From the NCBI RefSeq assembly GCF_965638725.1, contig NC_134963.1:13172501-13236500 (forward strand): a stretch of DNA of 64,000 bases. The letters are read 5' to 3'. Both the position numbers and the translations under genes were made by a program. The stretch is from Aptenodytes patagonicus. Lineage: Eukaryota; Chordata; Aves; Sphenisciformes; Spheniscidae. Each line of letters starts with the position of its first letter. Position 1 is the first letter of the stretch. The notes below the pieces were generated by a model. It was given only the letters and a program-made list of their open reading frames with translations, ran no database searches and was not told the DNA's origin. This document shows, piece by piece, positions 34,615-55,671 of the stretch.

Positions 34615-37600
34615 TTACACTGTGCACTATAAACAGTCTAGACATATTGGCTTTGTCTGGCTAGGGTCAGCCAGGAAACATCATGGATCCAGCATACATT
34701 CCATGTAAATGAGAAAGAAAAGGGAGTTAGGGCAAGATCTCATTATACATTAGGGTAAAAGAGAAAATGCTGCTTTATACTGAGATTCCTTATAAATAAA
34801 TAATTTTGAAAACCTGGTCACGCCATGCTGATTAACTAACTGGACTACCAGTTCATCCACCAGCAACATGCCTCTGCAGACTTGTAGGGTCAAATGTAAC
34901 AGTCTGGAATGAAGGGTTTCCTTCTCTTCTTCTTTTTCCCCTCCTGAGATTTACATGCTGATATCCTCCAAGTGCAGTCCTGGTCTTCAGATAGCATGCT
35001 GCAAGGACACAAAAATATGTATTTTTAAGGGAGGACAAGACAGAGAGTTTGCCTTGTGAGTTTAAATTATTAATTCTACAGATCTAATGGATACATTATG
35101 CCACATTAGTGGCAACTTGTTCTCTTAACAAACATCCCTCTAGGTTAGTGGTTCAATACAGTTCTGAATCAAACAGCTACATTTCTAATGGTCATCTGTC
35201 AAGCTGAACTGAATATTTAAACTGGGTTACCTGAATCAATGCTAGTTAGGATCTTTCATTGCCAGGAAATGGGCTCTTATTTGACAAAGTTTCATGAGGT
35301 CAACAGCATCTCTGCTTCGTTGAAGTGGTACATAAAACAGTAAGGCAAGAACAATACTTTCAGCAGTAGACAACTTGGTAAATACGACAGCAATACATGA
35401 CAGAGGTTTTAAAAGGGCTGGGTAACTTCTCTTGTGCATCTGCATTAGGAGAGGAAAGATCTGAGAAATTCCCTCAAATTCTTGTATTGGGGGTGGGTCT
35501 CAGACATTACCCATGGATGTACCGATCTGAGATTCACTGGCTTGACCCTGGACGCTGGGCTCTCTGCTGGAGTCCTGAGATATCTTTTCTGTCAAGCAGC
35601 TACCTTTTAGCAGCTCCTTAAAGAGGGATCTAGGACATGAGGCACTAAACAGTAAATATATCCTGCAGACAGCATTAACTCCTTTGTTGATTGTCTCTTG
35701 GACACTACTCGGAACTCCAATGGTCAGAATCTGTTATGGGGACATTTCCTCCATGCACAGATGAAACAACTGGGCCAGAATTTTTAATATGGTTTGCTAA
35801 GGAAATTAGGCTGATGTAATCACATTGCCTCTGTGCATCTACACGTCTGCCCACTGTCAGCCTCTGAGCTGACTGAACACATTTGATAGACAGGTAGAGG
35901 ACTTGAAGTTCTTACATTTTTACAAATCCAGTAAAAAGAGGGAGGGTATCAAGGAGATAATCAGATAATCTACCCTTACTGGTAGAAAAGCAGCAATATG
36001 AGCTCACCGGCTAGGTGGACACCAAGAATTCATGTGGGTAAATGACAATAGGAATGCCCTGACTTCACACTTTGTGCTCTACCAGTTACTGGCAGGTCAA
36101 TCCCTGCAGCGAAAAGCAGGTAGTCTTCCCCAACTCTTTTTTTTCTATGGTAAGGTACAGAGAACAGGATTGGCAATGTAAAGATCTGGAGGCTGTCTGT
36201 GTAATTCCTGCCATCGTACTGGCCCTCAGTTTATTCTGTCTCTGAGAGAGAGACAGTCACTCAGTGAAATGGCTGCAAAGGCTTTTAATAGCCTCAGGAA
36301 GGGGACAGCAGAGAGATTAAAAATAATCTTGCGTGCCTTTTTTGCCTGAAGAATTATTTATAAGTTAGTAAGAAAAATGTATGTATACATCTGTCCCTGG
36401 TGCACAGACTAAATGTTTACTCCTTTTCCTTCTACCAGTAATTACCAATGTTGCATTACTGCACATATGCTTGATTTAAGACCCTACTGATTATGAAACA
36501 GTATAGGCTAGTACTTTCTGCACAGCCTGGCTGTCTCTCTGTCTTCCTTTGAAGCCATGCTGACAGGCGGTATTGCTGTGACTTCCTTGGCGTGAAGTTC
36601 TAGATCAAGTGAGATTAAAGAAGGGGTCAGAAGTTCACGCACCTCTATGAGAGCATTAAAATATCATAATGGTTTGCATGAAATTCCAAAGTCACTGAAC
36701 ACGACTACCCTTCTCACATAAGTTATTACCAGAAGATAATTCTACCCTGCCTGTGGCCCTAGGGTTCAAGATAAACAAAGACAATGAACTTTTGATGTGA
36801 ATGAAAAAAGTCTTGGACACTGGTCCACTGGCAGGATTTTCTTGCATTCCTTTCCTTCGGTACTTTGGCTACCCTTCCTCAGACCAAAACTGTCGCTATC
36901 TCAGCCAGAGCTCTACAGAAAAGCTTGTGTCTTTACGTCACTCTAACACTTCTTATTAGTTCTCCACATTTCTACTGGACTTACTCCTACTTGCCTAGAC
37001 TGCAGAGAACCACTAGAGAGGTGCACAAAAGACATGGGCCTTATATGATATGCTTTGTGGTTCAGTTGGGAAGCAAAACTCACGTGAGCTCTAGTTCTGC
37101 CCTGAGCAGCATTGTCAAGCGTCACTCAGACGCTAGAGATAGTCTAAAAGTATGTGCTGTAAGAAGCTGCATATTGTTTCAGACTAGTAACAGGCTATGC
37201 AGCAAACCCAGCAATGGAGTAAGAATGCATGATTCCCATGGTAGAATATGACATGTTAACCCAGTTAAGAACAGGGTTTAGGATACCTGGGGTCTCCTTC
37301 ACTTAACTAAGGAGGTTCCAGCCCAGGATTATGTTTCTCTGAATCTGCCAGTGGGACTCAAGTGAAATCCAAAGACACCAAGCGTCTTGTGTTATCAAAA
37401 AGCAGAACAAAACAGAATTTGGAATCTGCTCCAAAAATTTGGAGACTGCTCTGAAAACACAGAGTGTGAACTACTGGAGAACCCTCATTCACTGACAAAA
37501 TTATTAGCTTTTGCTGATCAAAATACTTAGCAAGAGACAGGAAGGCTGACTCCAAATCCATTCAAGTCAGTAGAAAGGCTACTAACAAGCTTCATGAAGG

Positions 37601-39659
37601 AGCATAAGCATAGTGGTACTGGGTTGGAGCAAACAGCGATCTTCGCAGCATCCCATCTCTGACAGTGACATGTTACAAATGCCTAAAGGAGCTGTATAAG
37701 AAAAGGCTAAGTCCAGGGTGATATTTCTCCCTTTACTGCCTTCCAGCTCTGGCAATCTGCAGCTTAGAAACTTCCTGAGCCCAAGATTATATCTGCATCT
37801 TTGCATTTAAGCTTTTTTTGTAACTTCACTTGTTGCTGTTTCAAATAATTTGTATTTTTGGTATCCACAGCAACCAGAAGGAATAAGTCCAACAGCTGCA
37901 TTGTATGTCATGTGGAAAAGTACCTCCTTCTTGTTTAAAGCTGCTTTCCTCTGATGTCCCTTTAGCTCATTCATAAGAGACAACAAATAATCCCTCTATT
38001 TCACTGCTGCCTTTAACTACCGATTCCTAAGTCTTTCTTTCCCAAGCTAAAGAGATAGTGCCTATTTTGTCTTTCCACATATGAAGGTTTTTTCATACCT
38101 TGCAGCCTTCTCTTTGGTTTTTTTTGCGTGTGTATACACGTCTTTCTTAAGACAAGGACATCAGAACGAGAAGCAGGATTCAGGATGTGGTTCACAGCTG
38201 AGTGTCGCCTGTCATTAGGTCTCTTGCCATTTACTCTCTAACCAGGCATATTACAGCAGATTAAGCCCACATGCAGGCTAGGGCGCACAGCTCTGCACTG
38301 TTTCAGTTCGTAGTGGTGTCTCCTTATGGAAGACAAATATGTCCCTTTTCTCACTGCAGTTCTTGATGGACAACACGCCTTTGGGCACATATGCAGGGCT
38401 AGACTCAGTGGTGACACAAATACTGGTTTAAGTTACATCTGAGCAAGCAGTGGAAGTGTAATTCAGCATTCAGGACTGACAAGGCAGGAGTGCAGGAGAA
38501 GCTGACAGGAGAGGGTAAAAGTTACAGAATGGAGTAAGAATAAATTTGGCCTAGTGTGGAATGGGGGACAGCCCTGTTTCAGCACACATCACAGCTTAAC
38601 GCTCAGTGATTCCTCAGCATAATGAGGAACACGCCAGTTTATATTGATCAAGACAGACAAGTTTTATTGCTGGGCTGTTAACTCCAGTGATGCAAGTGAC
38701 AGCTTCCCCTTTGTCTACATTCAGGGCCACGACTGCGGAAGGTAGATGGTTCCCAAGTGTTGGTTGGGCCCTGTTCCAGGCTATATATATATGTATCACT
38801 ATATATCTTAATGTATGTTTGCTAAAGATAACATGCCAGTATCAAAGATAAATGAGGCTCTCCAAGGCAGCAGTAGAAGCCCAGAGTTGGCTTAGCACCG
38901 AGTAAATCTTCTAAATGAAAAGTCAAGGCTGCTTCTTCCATGCAGACGTAGGTGTAGCCTGCTGTTATTCCTGTGCTACCATTGCTCTGCAACTGAATAA
39001 ACCAAAGAAGGCATGCAAGGAAGCTCGGGGTTCAGAAGTAGGAATTTTCAGAGAAATGAAAGGGTCTTCCTCTTCCTGAGACTATCAGTATTACTGGGGG
39101 TATAATGACACTGTTTGTTCAAAGCAGGAATTTCTTGCACTTCCTCCCTCTGCAGCTTCTACCATTTCTACCCTCTGCACTCCTGACTAGACGTTTTTCT
39201 CCTGGCTGAGGCATGTGGAGTACCATGGGAGCCCTCCTCAGCTCTGCTTAAAGCACAGGACTTAACCCCTTTCCTAAGCAAGACGGAACGCATGGTAGGT
39301 TTGGGTACTGAAAAGCCAGAAAAGGAGATGTGGGAACCAATGGATAACTTTGGTTGGAATTTTTAATAGGGCATGTGGGTTTTGATACTCAGAGGCTACT
39401 GAAATTCAGCAAGTTAGGCATGAACCTAACCTGACCTCATTGAACTGGTCTTCCAGAAATACCATTCATAGAGATGAAATTACTTTCCAGTGAATGCTGA
39501 AGGAATCCAGGTCTAGAGACGGAGAAGTATTTGAGTGTTCAATTCACAGTAGTTTCAATGAGAGATGCTCAAGAGCAGCAAAGAAGGTTTTTAGCAATTA
39601 AGTTGTGAGATTGCACAGAAGGAGACCCAGAAACTCTGCTGAAGACAGCAAGGGACTGC

Positions 39660-40147
39660 TTGGGACTATGCAACAGTGGTGGTGTTAAGCCATGGGGCAC
39701 AGTCCCCAGAACTGCTGGAGCAACTGCCTGGCATATTGGATGCCTTGACCCAGATGGAGCTTCGGAAGGAGGATGTAGCTGTCCAGGCAGGGAGTGCCTG
39801 CTGCCTGTCTTTGGGGCTGGGATGTTGGTGGCCTCTCTGGTGGGAGCTGTACTCTGACTGAAGCACTGAGTCTCCAAGGAAAAGGGCTTCAGGAGGAGGT
39901 GAGCAGACTGCAGAGCATCAGGGTGTACAAACAGGAGACCAACAGGGTCTTCACAGAGACTTTGGAGAGGGGAGTGCCTGAGCTCCACAAAGCAAAGGAT
40001 GAACAACTAAAGACTATACTTGAACAAGACCTGAATGGAGACTTCCATGATGGGGAAGATCTGAAGTTTGCGACTTCTGGCACGAAGATCTGCATTTCCA
40101 AGACATGTGTAGCCAGCCCACTGGGAGAAGGTGAGGAGTTGTTTTAA
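39660..40147 (+). mobile_element. CR1-like LINE ORF1 relic
   Basis: A coiled-coil-like stretch, LQEEVSRLQSIRVYKQETNR, lies at about 39888-39947 in an open frame ending at 40147. The pattern LxEEVSRLxSIRxxxxE is typical of ORF1 of avian CR1 non-LTR retrotransposons. An upstream segment in another frame, DVAVQAGSACC (about 39773-39805), also fits CR1 ORF1, so the element is frameshifted and dead. No reverse transcriptase segment or CR1 tail was recognised nearby. Confidence 0.5.
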
Positions 40148-42710
40148 AGGAGACTTCAGAGCCAGCTGAGCCTTAACCAAGTTTATGTACCAAGAGGAAA
40201 AGTTGTGTAACAATTGATAGAGATTCCCTCCTGCCAACCTGACTTGGATGTCTCAGGTTCGTTGCTTTCCAGAAGTGCAGACCTGGGACGTTGTGCAAGA
40301 ACTCCCAATGCTCATTCAGCCCTCAAACTCATTACACCCTGCACCTTTGATACCGTCAGCAGAACCATGGATAAATCAGAATGAGCTAGTGAAATTTATC
40401 AAAGGGTTTATGAATACTCAAGTAACACCCTTTGTGAGAAGCTCTAGCAGCCATGGGAGAACAGATAAAGTACTAACACAGATTAGAAATGAGATGGTAG
40501 GATGGTAAACAACAAACTCTAAGGAGAGACACATAAGACTATGGAAGAATACAAGGGGGTACTCCCAGTGCTAATTTGCAGTGAGACTTGTTATCCTTTG
40601 AAGACCAAAAGAAGCCACAAGGAATGCCAGCAGGAGCAACTGGGTAATATGGTAGCTGATGAATTCAAGTGGATAAAACACAGAGTAATGAATCCTGGAA
40701 GGGTCAAGCTTTTCATACATATTGCTGAAGTCTAAATTAACTTTCAGGAAAAATGCATGTGTAGGTCATGGAAACATCAAATCTGTGCCTAATGGTAATC
40801 AAATAAATCAGTTACGGGGCTGACTGTCATATTATTCCATTAAGGCTATTTTGTACTACCTTACTAATACTGAAGCATATATATTAAAGTTAGCACAGAA
40901 TTAATTTACACTCACTTCACATTAGCAGAGTGCAAAGTGGCTGTTAGTAAATAATCATGACCAAGGTACAAATGGATGTGAGATAACTGCACGGAGCATG
41001 CAATGTCATCCACACCAGTGGCATGTCAAACTCAAAGACAATTTAGCATAAAATATAAATGTCCAAGAGTAAGGCAACAAAGGGGACTCGGGTAAGCATG
41101 GAGGAGGGTAGAAAGGCCAGTTGGGTGCTCCTGTTAACTCATTTTCACATCAGAAGAATAAAGAAGATTGTTGCTTCCATCAAACACTTTCTTAGAAGCA
41201 AGGGCTCTTTGGAGGGTGACAGGTGATAGGGAGAAAGGGAGTAATAAAGAGACTGGAAAGCCAGAGAGCAGGGCGAATCCAGTAAACCTTGAGTCCCCAC
41301 AAAACTCAAGGTACCATTTGGCCAAGAGACCTCTATGGAAACTCTTCACTGAATACAGAAATTAATATCCCAGCAGTGTGCTGAGGGTTCCTAGGCAATG
41401 CTTCCATCTAACACAGAGATTTTTCTCTTAAAAAAAACCCAAACCCAAAACCAATTTTAAAAATCCTCAAAAGACAAAACTTAACAAAAAACCATAAAGT
41501 CCTATTACACTGATTTACTGCTGCTTACTTCCTTGAGGGTAGGAGAGAGAGAGGTGCTTACAAATAGTAGCTAGCTGTAAAGTGCTAACTACCACTAATA
41601 CCTGGCAGTGGGCACAAAGAAGCATTCACGCATTCAGCACACAGGGTCCTAACTGTAGCGGAAGTGAAATGTTGACTACAACTAAACGTAGGTAGTTAAA
41701 TGTGCCCTGGTTAAATGCACGTGCCCTGGTTAATGTGAATGCTTCAGGTCAGTGTTGTCTGCCACTCCTCATGCTGCCCTTCTCTCCTCCTACTTAAAAA
41801 AAAAATTGAGCTGCTATCCTTGTCTGAGAAATGATGAGTAAGGTAGTAGAAGTGAACAGAGGAATTTACTGCTGCTGTCAATTACAAAACTTGGCACACC
41901 CAGCCTGAGGTGACTTGGTTTTAAACCTTTGAGGGCGAACAAACTGAACACAAGCTGAACCAAAGAGAGATTCATGCCTGCAAAATGCATGGGAAATTAA
42001 TGAATATACAGTAAGCTTCTGATTCTACAGCACCATCAACTAACATCCTACAGAAATGGACCCCATCTCCACTAACGTCCCTGCAATTCAATATGGCGTA
42101 CTTCAAGATTTTGTCTGAAAATGTTGTATATGTTTAACCAACTACTCCATTCCACTCCCCAGAGATGTTTGCGTATCAGTGGTGGATGAGGTGATCTCCG
42201 TTTATAGTTTATACATAAGTTTGTACAGTGCACTGAAAGGCTCTCCAACCCAAACAGCCAATAATAAATTCATTTAAATTGGTTATTTTAATGAGAAGTG
42301 CACATTACTATGGAGAAAAGAACATATTGTTGCACAACCTTAAGAAAGGATATCAATACCAGAATTACTTCTGTCCTCTTTTCCAAATAAGCTTATAATC
42401 TATCTGGGTAACCACTGAGTATAGAGAGATTCATTTGTCGAGCTTCTTCACTATTGTTCCAGGTGTACGAAGGCAGGTCAATTGCACAGCACTGAGAGCA
42501 AACGACCTTCTCCCACAGCAAGCCAAGTCAAAATTACATTTGTGATCACTTTTGATATAGTTATGGTCACCTTAATTTCAAACAGTAAAATAGTAATTGA
42601 CTGTCATCTTCTCCTTGCAAAGTTAAAAGATATATTGGACAGATTATGAGACTGGAAATTAGCACTGGGAGACTCTATTACCTGAAATCTAAGGATCTCT
42701 ATGCACTTAG

Positions 42711-42790
42711 CCTTGCAGATGGTGAAACTGAGGGGCAGAAAAAACAAAAAGCAACTGGCCTAAACTGGAAAAAACTAAGGAAGCTGCAAG
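42711..42790 (-). repeat. MIR-like SINE fragment
   Basis: GCAGATGGTGAAACTGAGGG with a following GCAACTGGCC resembles the reverse complement of the MIR core (CATCTGTAAAATGGG... and ...AAGTTACTTAACC regions). Diverged and short. Confidence 0.45.
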
Positions 42791-42950
42791 AGTTTCTAGA
42801 AAATCCACTGCTGCTAAGACACAGTCGTTTGCATTTAACCATAGACAATAGAATTTTCTAAATTGCAAACTAAGTAAAAATTGCTCTTCTGGAAAACATG
42901 CATGCATCCCTAAATTTTAACATTAGTAGATAGTTCTGACAATCTTCTTA

Positions 42951-50511
<7,561 letters not shown>

Positions 50512-51614
50512 GGGGCTGCGGTGCGGCGAGCGAGCGGCTCGGAAAGCCCAGCGCCGCGCACCGGGCAGGCGTGACCCCGCCGCGGCGCCGAGCCAAGGGA
50601 GCCGCCCGGCGCGGCGCGGCGCCTCCCCGGGACGGGCACCCGGCAGCGCTGCAGGGCGGGGGTGGGGGGCTGCCCGCCGACAGCTCCTCTTACGCGAAAT
50701 CTTTTAACCCCGGAGTAAATTCACGGGAGGAATCGGAAAAAAAGAAAACCAAAGCCGTCGAGGGTTTCCAGCGCCGTGAGCCGGCTGCGGCTGGCCGGAG
50801 ACGGGCGGGGGTTCCCCGGGCTATCCCCGTCCTGTCCCAGGAGCCTCCCCCGCCGCGCCGCCGCTGGCACGGCGGGGTCCGGAGCCACATGGCCTTCGGC
50901 TGTTCCGGTCTTTTCCGAAACTTTTTAACTGTTTGCAGTTAAACGACTTAACTGAGCTTGCATTACCCCCGGGGAGAGCTTCGCTGCGTTCTTAGACTCT
51001 CATTTCTAGCGTCAGTGAGCTCCATCAGCAAGTGGTGTAAAGTCTGCAAAGGCATTTCCTTTGATCTGGGCTGAATTTGTCATCTCCTAACCCCAGTGAC
51101 TTGCTAAACTTAGTAAAACCATGAAGGAGTGGCAGAAAATAACCAACTTAAAGCATTTAGTGGCGCAGGCCCAGAGTATTTTGGCCAATTTTTAGCAAGT
51201 GATTCAGTCCTTACTGAACATAACATCTGTAAGGTGAAATCCAATTTTGGGGATGCAGGAGGGGGAGCAAGGAAATGAATCTTTATTATTTCCAAAACCT
51301 ACTGTATGGAAAAAAAAAACAACCACAAAACAAGTAAATAAAGATCTGCTTCCATCATAGTTTTGAAGTTGGTGAGGAAAAGTGTAACAGCCTGCACCCA
51401 GGAAGGAACAGGCTCTGTTTCTGCCTTGTGATACAAGAAAAAAGAACTTTATACCTGCGTGGAGCTGCAGCAAAATGGAGAGACTTCCAATCAGATGAAG
51501 GTTGGAGTTAAGATTTTGCTCTGCCTGGCTCCTCCTGAGAGGATTTCATTAATTAAAGTTACAGAAAATAGTAAGGTGTATTTAGAGCTTTATGAATGAG
51601 CTACTTCTATCACT

Positions 51615-51660
51615 GGGAGTTTTGCAATTGACTTGAATGGAGCCACGATTTCCCATTTCT
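51615..51660. repeat. Decayed ancestral sauropsid repeat
   Basis: CACTGGGAGTTTTGCAATTG and GACTTGAATGGAGCCACGAT resemble the widespread element whose intact copies read GGGAGTTTTGCCATTGACTTCAATGG. Recognised by eye only. Confidence 0.5.
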
Positions 51661-54600
51661 GGATGTCATCCTACAAGATAAAATGCAGTCAACACAGTAA
51701 AGACATAAGAAATATAGGTGCAGTATTTTTACTTCCCTAGACGTTAATCATCTCTCAGCTGCATGCCTGGAATATAATGTAGAATGAGAATCTGCTGATC
51801 TATCAAAACGTCAAAAGAAAAGACTCTATATCTTTAGGAAAGAGTAAGAAATACCAAAGTTATATCTGCTTGCCAATGTACCCATTAGTGTTCAGGCACA
51901 AGCTCTTTGTAGCTGTAAAATCTAAAATATGTTTGTTCTCAGGGGACTTTAAACAGCCACCAGACAAGCTTAGAAAACACAGTTCACATCACACCACACA
52001 ATTACTTTTAGAATTGATTTCAGTAGGGATGGAGGCTGCAGACTTACCCTCTGCAAGGGATCAGCATCTTCCAGGGCCACTCGAGCCTTTAATCCATGAG
52101 AGCACTTTCAGGGAAACACTGTAATGGCTTAATGAGTTTGAGTTCGTCTGCTTGTAGCGGAAACACTCACAGGTAAGTAAGAACCTATTATCAGGCATGT
52201 CAACGAGAACATCCAGCTTACATGGGACAGTTTGAGCCATTAATGTTGAACATAAGCACAACAAAAACCTGCTGGCAAATCAACTCTATAGAGAAGGCAA
52301 AGTTGTGTGCAGAGATTAGCCAGGGAGACTTGAAACTAGGGTATGAGGAAAGGATGGAGATTCTTACTGTCTAACGTCAGACATTTAGTTGAAGCACCTT
52401 TATGGGGGACCTCCAAGAGGGCGATTCAGAGACTGGTGGAGTTACCAGTCACATCAGGCCAACAACCTGCACTAAATCTTTCTCTGAGGACCATGATCTG
52501 TAGGAGGAATCTGTGCTCTGTTAAGTTGGACCATGTGAATCCCTTCCCAGGTCTCTCAAAGACACAGACCTAATAGTAGAACCTGGGGTTCCTTGTGGGT
52601 TTCTAGAAACAGTAAAGTTTAATTGTTAAATGAGGCTGCTAAGGGATGCTAATGGATTGTAAAGAAAGCAGGAGAGAGGAAGTGGTGAGATGTGTGGAGC
52701 TACAAAAGATATTATAGATGTTCAGGGGCAATTTGTGATAATGAGAGCTCATTAAGAGGTTCTTGAGACAAAGGGTTCTGTCATGAGGCAGTTGTTGTAG
52801 CTGAATTTAGTGGTTTGTTTTATACAGAAGATGGGTTAAAAACCAAGAAATATATCCTGTTAGGACAAGATTAAATTTTAAATGGCACTGACTTGTAGCT
52901 ACTTACTGAGGTAAAGAGAAAGAAGGAGGTATTTAGTCAATAGTTTGGTTTCATGGACTGCAGTGATGGAGGGTAGTTATATTCCGGAGAACCTGGGAAA
53001 GGTTCTTACATCAGAGGGAAGAACCACTGTGCTGAGATGGCTCAGCAGAAAGCTGTGAAAATTATTTAAGAACATTAACTGACAGTTTTAAGATGTAGTT
53101 CCACGGAGAACAATCATAAAAATAGGCCTCCAAGAGAATGAGTCAGAGTACCCAATATTCTTGCTTACAGCCTTGCACTTCAAGCTGAGTCTTGAAAAAG
53201 AAACATCACTCTGCACAGAGCAGAGATTTTCCCAGTGATATGAGTAAGGCAAGATGCTGGCTAAATTGCTTATCATGATGGGCAAAGCAGATGGGCTAGA
53301 CACATGACAGTTTCAAGGTATTATTTTTTTTTTAAAAGGTCTTCTTCCCCTGATTTCAGAGGGTGCTATAGCTTGACAGCAGGATTTGTTGTAAGGCAGA
53401 ATGGTCTCTCCACCACACTTTGCTGTATTGCTGGCTGGTAGGACTCTCCTCAAAGGCATATTCATGGCTCGCAGTGGTTCTGGAAAGAAGTTCCAGTGTC
53501 TGCACACACAAGTCAAAGCCCACATAAAGAACAAAAATGGTAGTTTAACGCTCAGGGGTTGTTTGGTACTAACATGTATGTCCAGACAACGTGATACAAG
53601 GAGCGTCCTCATTGGTTCTCCACAGCACTGAGAGAGCAGAGTCTCTGCAAATCCTGAGCACTCTGAACTCTTCTCAAGTGTAGAGTCACGTCAGAAGGAG
53701 CTGGTGGGACCTCGTACTGGCCTGAGAGACTGGTCAGATGGGCTAGGCTTCCCTAGCTCAGTGTAAGGTGAGGGAGGCATTTCCAGATCACAGTTCTTGC
53801 GGGAACAATGTGGCAATGTGTCACCAAACTGGCCTTACATGGGACTGTGTTTGATTAGCACAGTCAATCCCTACGCAGCAGAGCTGGTGACGTTCAACAA
53901 ACCTAATTTCAGATCAAGCTCTCTGCTCTCCTATGGCAAAAATCAGCACATTGCTCTTTCCCAACTACTCTTAGAAAAAAAAGAGCGTGACTGAAAATTT
54001 TTAAGAGAGTGCAGCGTGCCCAACGGAGCAATAGTAACCTGACAGTAATGCAAACAGTATCTTTCTAAAACAAGCTATCTGTTATTTCTCAGTATGGTCA
54101 CACAGCTGCCTATCATTGCCTCTGTTTCCAGCCCTTCTGGGTTATTAAGCAGAAAAAAGGACTATAGAAATAATAAAGGAGACCTGTGAGCAACACTTTT
54201 ATACTTTTCCAAAGAACTCTTGTTCTCTGGCTAGATCATGGACTCAAGCCTTTCTGAATACAGCAGACAAGATGTTTGCAGGAACCTTTCTCCACCCAGA
54301 ATTAAACGCCACTTTCAGGGAAGGAGGTCACAGTAACAGTCAATGGCTACATAAGGCTCCAAGCTGAGTTCTACTTACCTGAAGAAAAAATCCTCCCCAG
54401 CATCTTCCAACATTTAGCCGTACTTTATCCTTCCTGAGAGAACAGTAAACCTGGCTACCTTGTAATCCCAAGGGAAGAGAAAACTATGAACTGGAAATTA
54501 AGTAATTCAATGTCTAAAATTCTCATACTGTATCCATTGCACAGTAATTTAAAATTCTTCATATACTTCATCGCAATATCTCATGATAGTAAAAACCATC

Positions 54601-55627
54601 CCTGTTTTGCAAATGGAACAAGCAAGCCCGTGGGGATCAAGGCTATGTATACACAGCAGGGCTGGTACTTCTGTCATGTAGCTCAATGCTCTGACTCTCC
54701 CCTTCCCCCAAAAGGGGGATCACCTGGAGATGGGACACGTGAGATTGGATGGAGGCCTCCCATATTCCAAAAAGTAGTATTTCAGCTTGATTTAATAACT
54801 GCTTGTACAGAAGTATTCTTCTACAGGGGAGCAGGGGAAAACTAATCCACCCTTTCATTTTTAAAGACAATTCTGTATCTGGTCATTCTGGTCTTGACAA
54901 GTACGTGGAAACATCCCTTCCCTGCTTGCTGTTCATTCTCATGATTGTCAGGCCATTTAGCAACACTTCACAAATTCAGAGACCGTGGCTATGAAGGAAC
55001 AAAGACAGAACTGCATTATTGGTTCCTGTTGCTAGTAAGTTATAAAGAAATCTGTGTCACCCAAGCAGCTATTGGAGGGAAATGACTCCCTGTTTGTTCC
55101 CAGTCAGCAACGCCAAACGAACCAGTGTTTCCAGGGTCTCCAGCTTTTCCTCTTTGCAGGCTTACTGCTAAATCAGTCCTTTCTTCTGTACATTTTGTAC
55201 ATTTCAGTGTCCAAATTTGATTTGCACTGATAGGTCTCTGCTTAGAAGCCTCTATTTATATTGAACTGAGGTGAACTGTCTTTTTTACTTCTGCCTGAAC
55301 TTCAGCTGCAGAAAACATTCTATCTGGGTTTTTTTGGGGTTTTTTTTGGAGGCCTTAAACCCATACCTCCACAGTTTGGGGTTTTCAAGTTTTGGACCAG
55401 AACTCTGTGCCTGGTGCTTATCGTTAAGAGAGAAGCCATATTTTTGAATCGAAATTGCAGTTAGAGTTGAACAGAAGTTACAGAGAATCCTGAATGGGGT
55501 GAGATATAAGAAAGAGCTACCCTAGTTGTTATTGATCTTCAGATAATCCTTTGTAATCTTATTTGGTTGGCTCTTAGGAAACTTACTGCAAATACAGAAT
55601 GTTTATTTGAGTGTGACATTTCGTCCT

Positions 55628-55671
55628 GAACTCAGAACAAGGAATAAAGGAACTCAGAATAAGGAATAAAG
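55628..55671. repeat. 22-bp tandem duplication
   Basis: GAACTCAGAACAAGGAATAAAG (55628-55649) is repeated immediately as the same unit with one C-to-T change (55650-55671). It is a simple local duplication. Confidence 0.85.
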
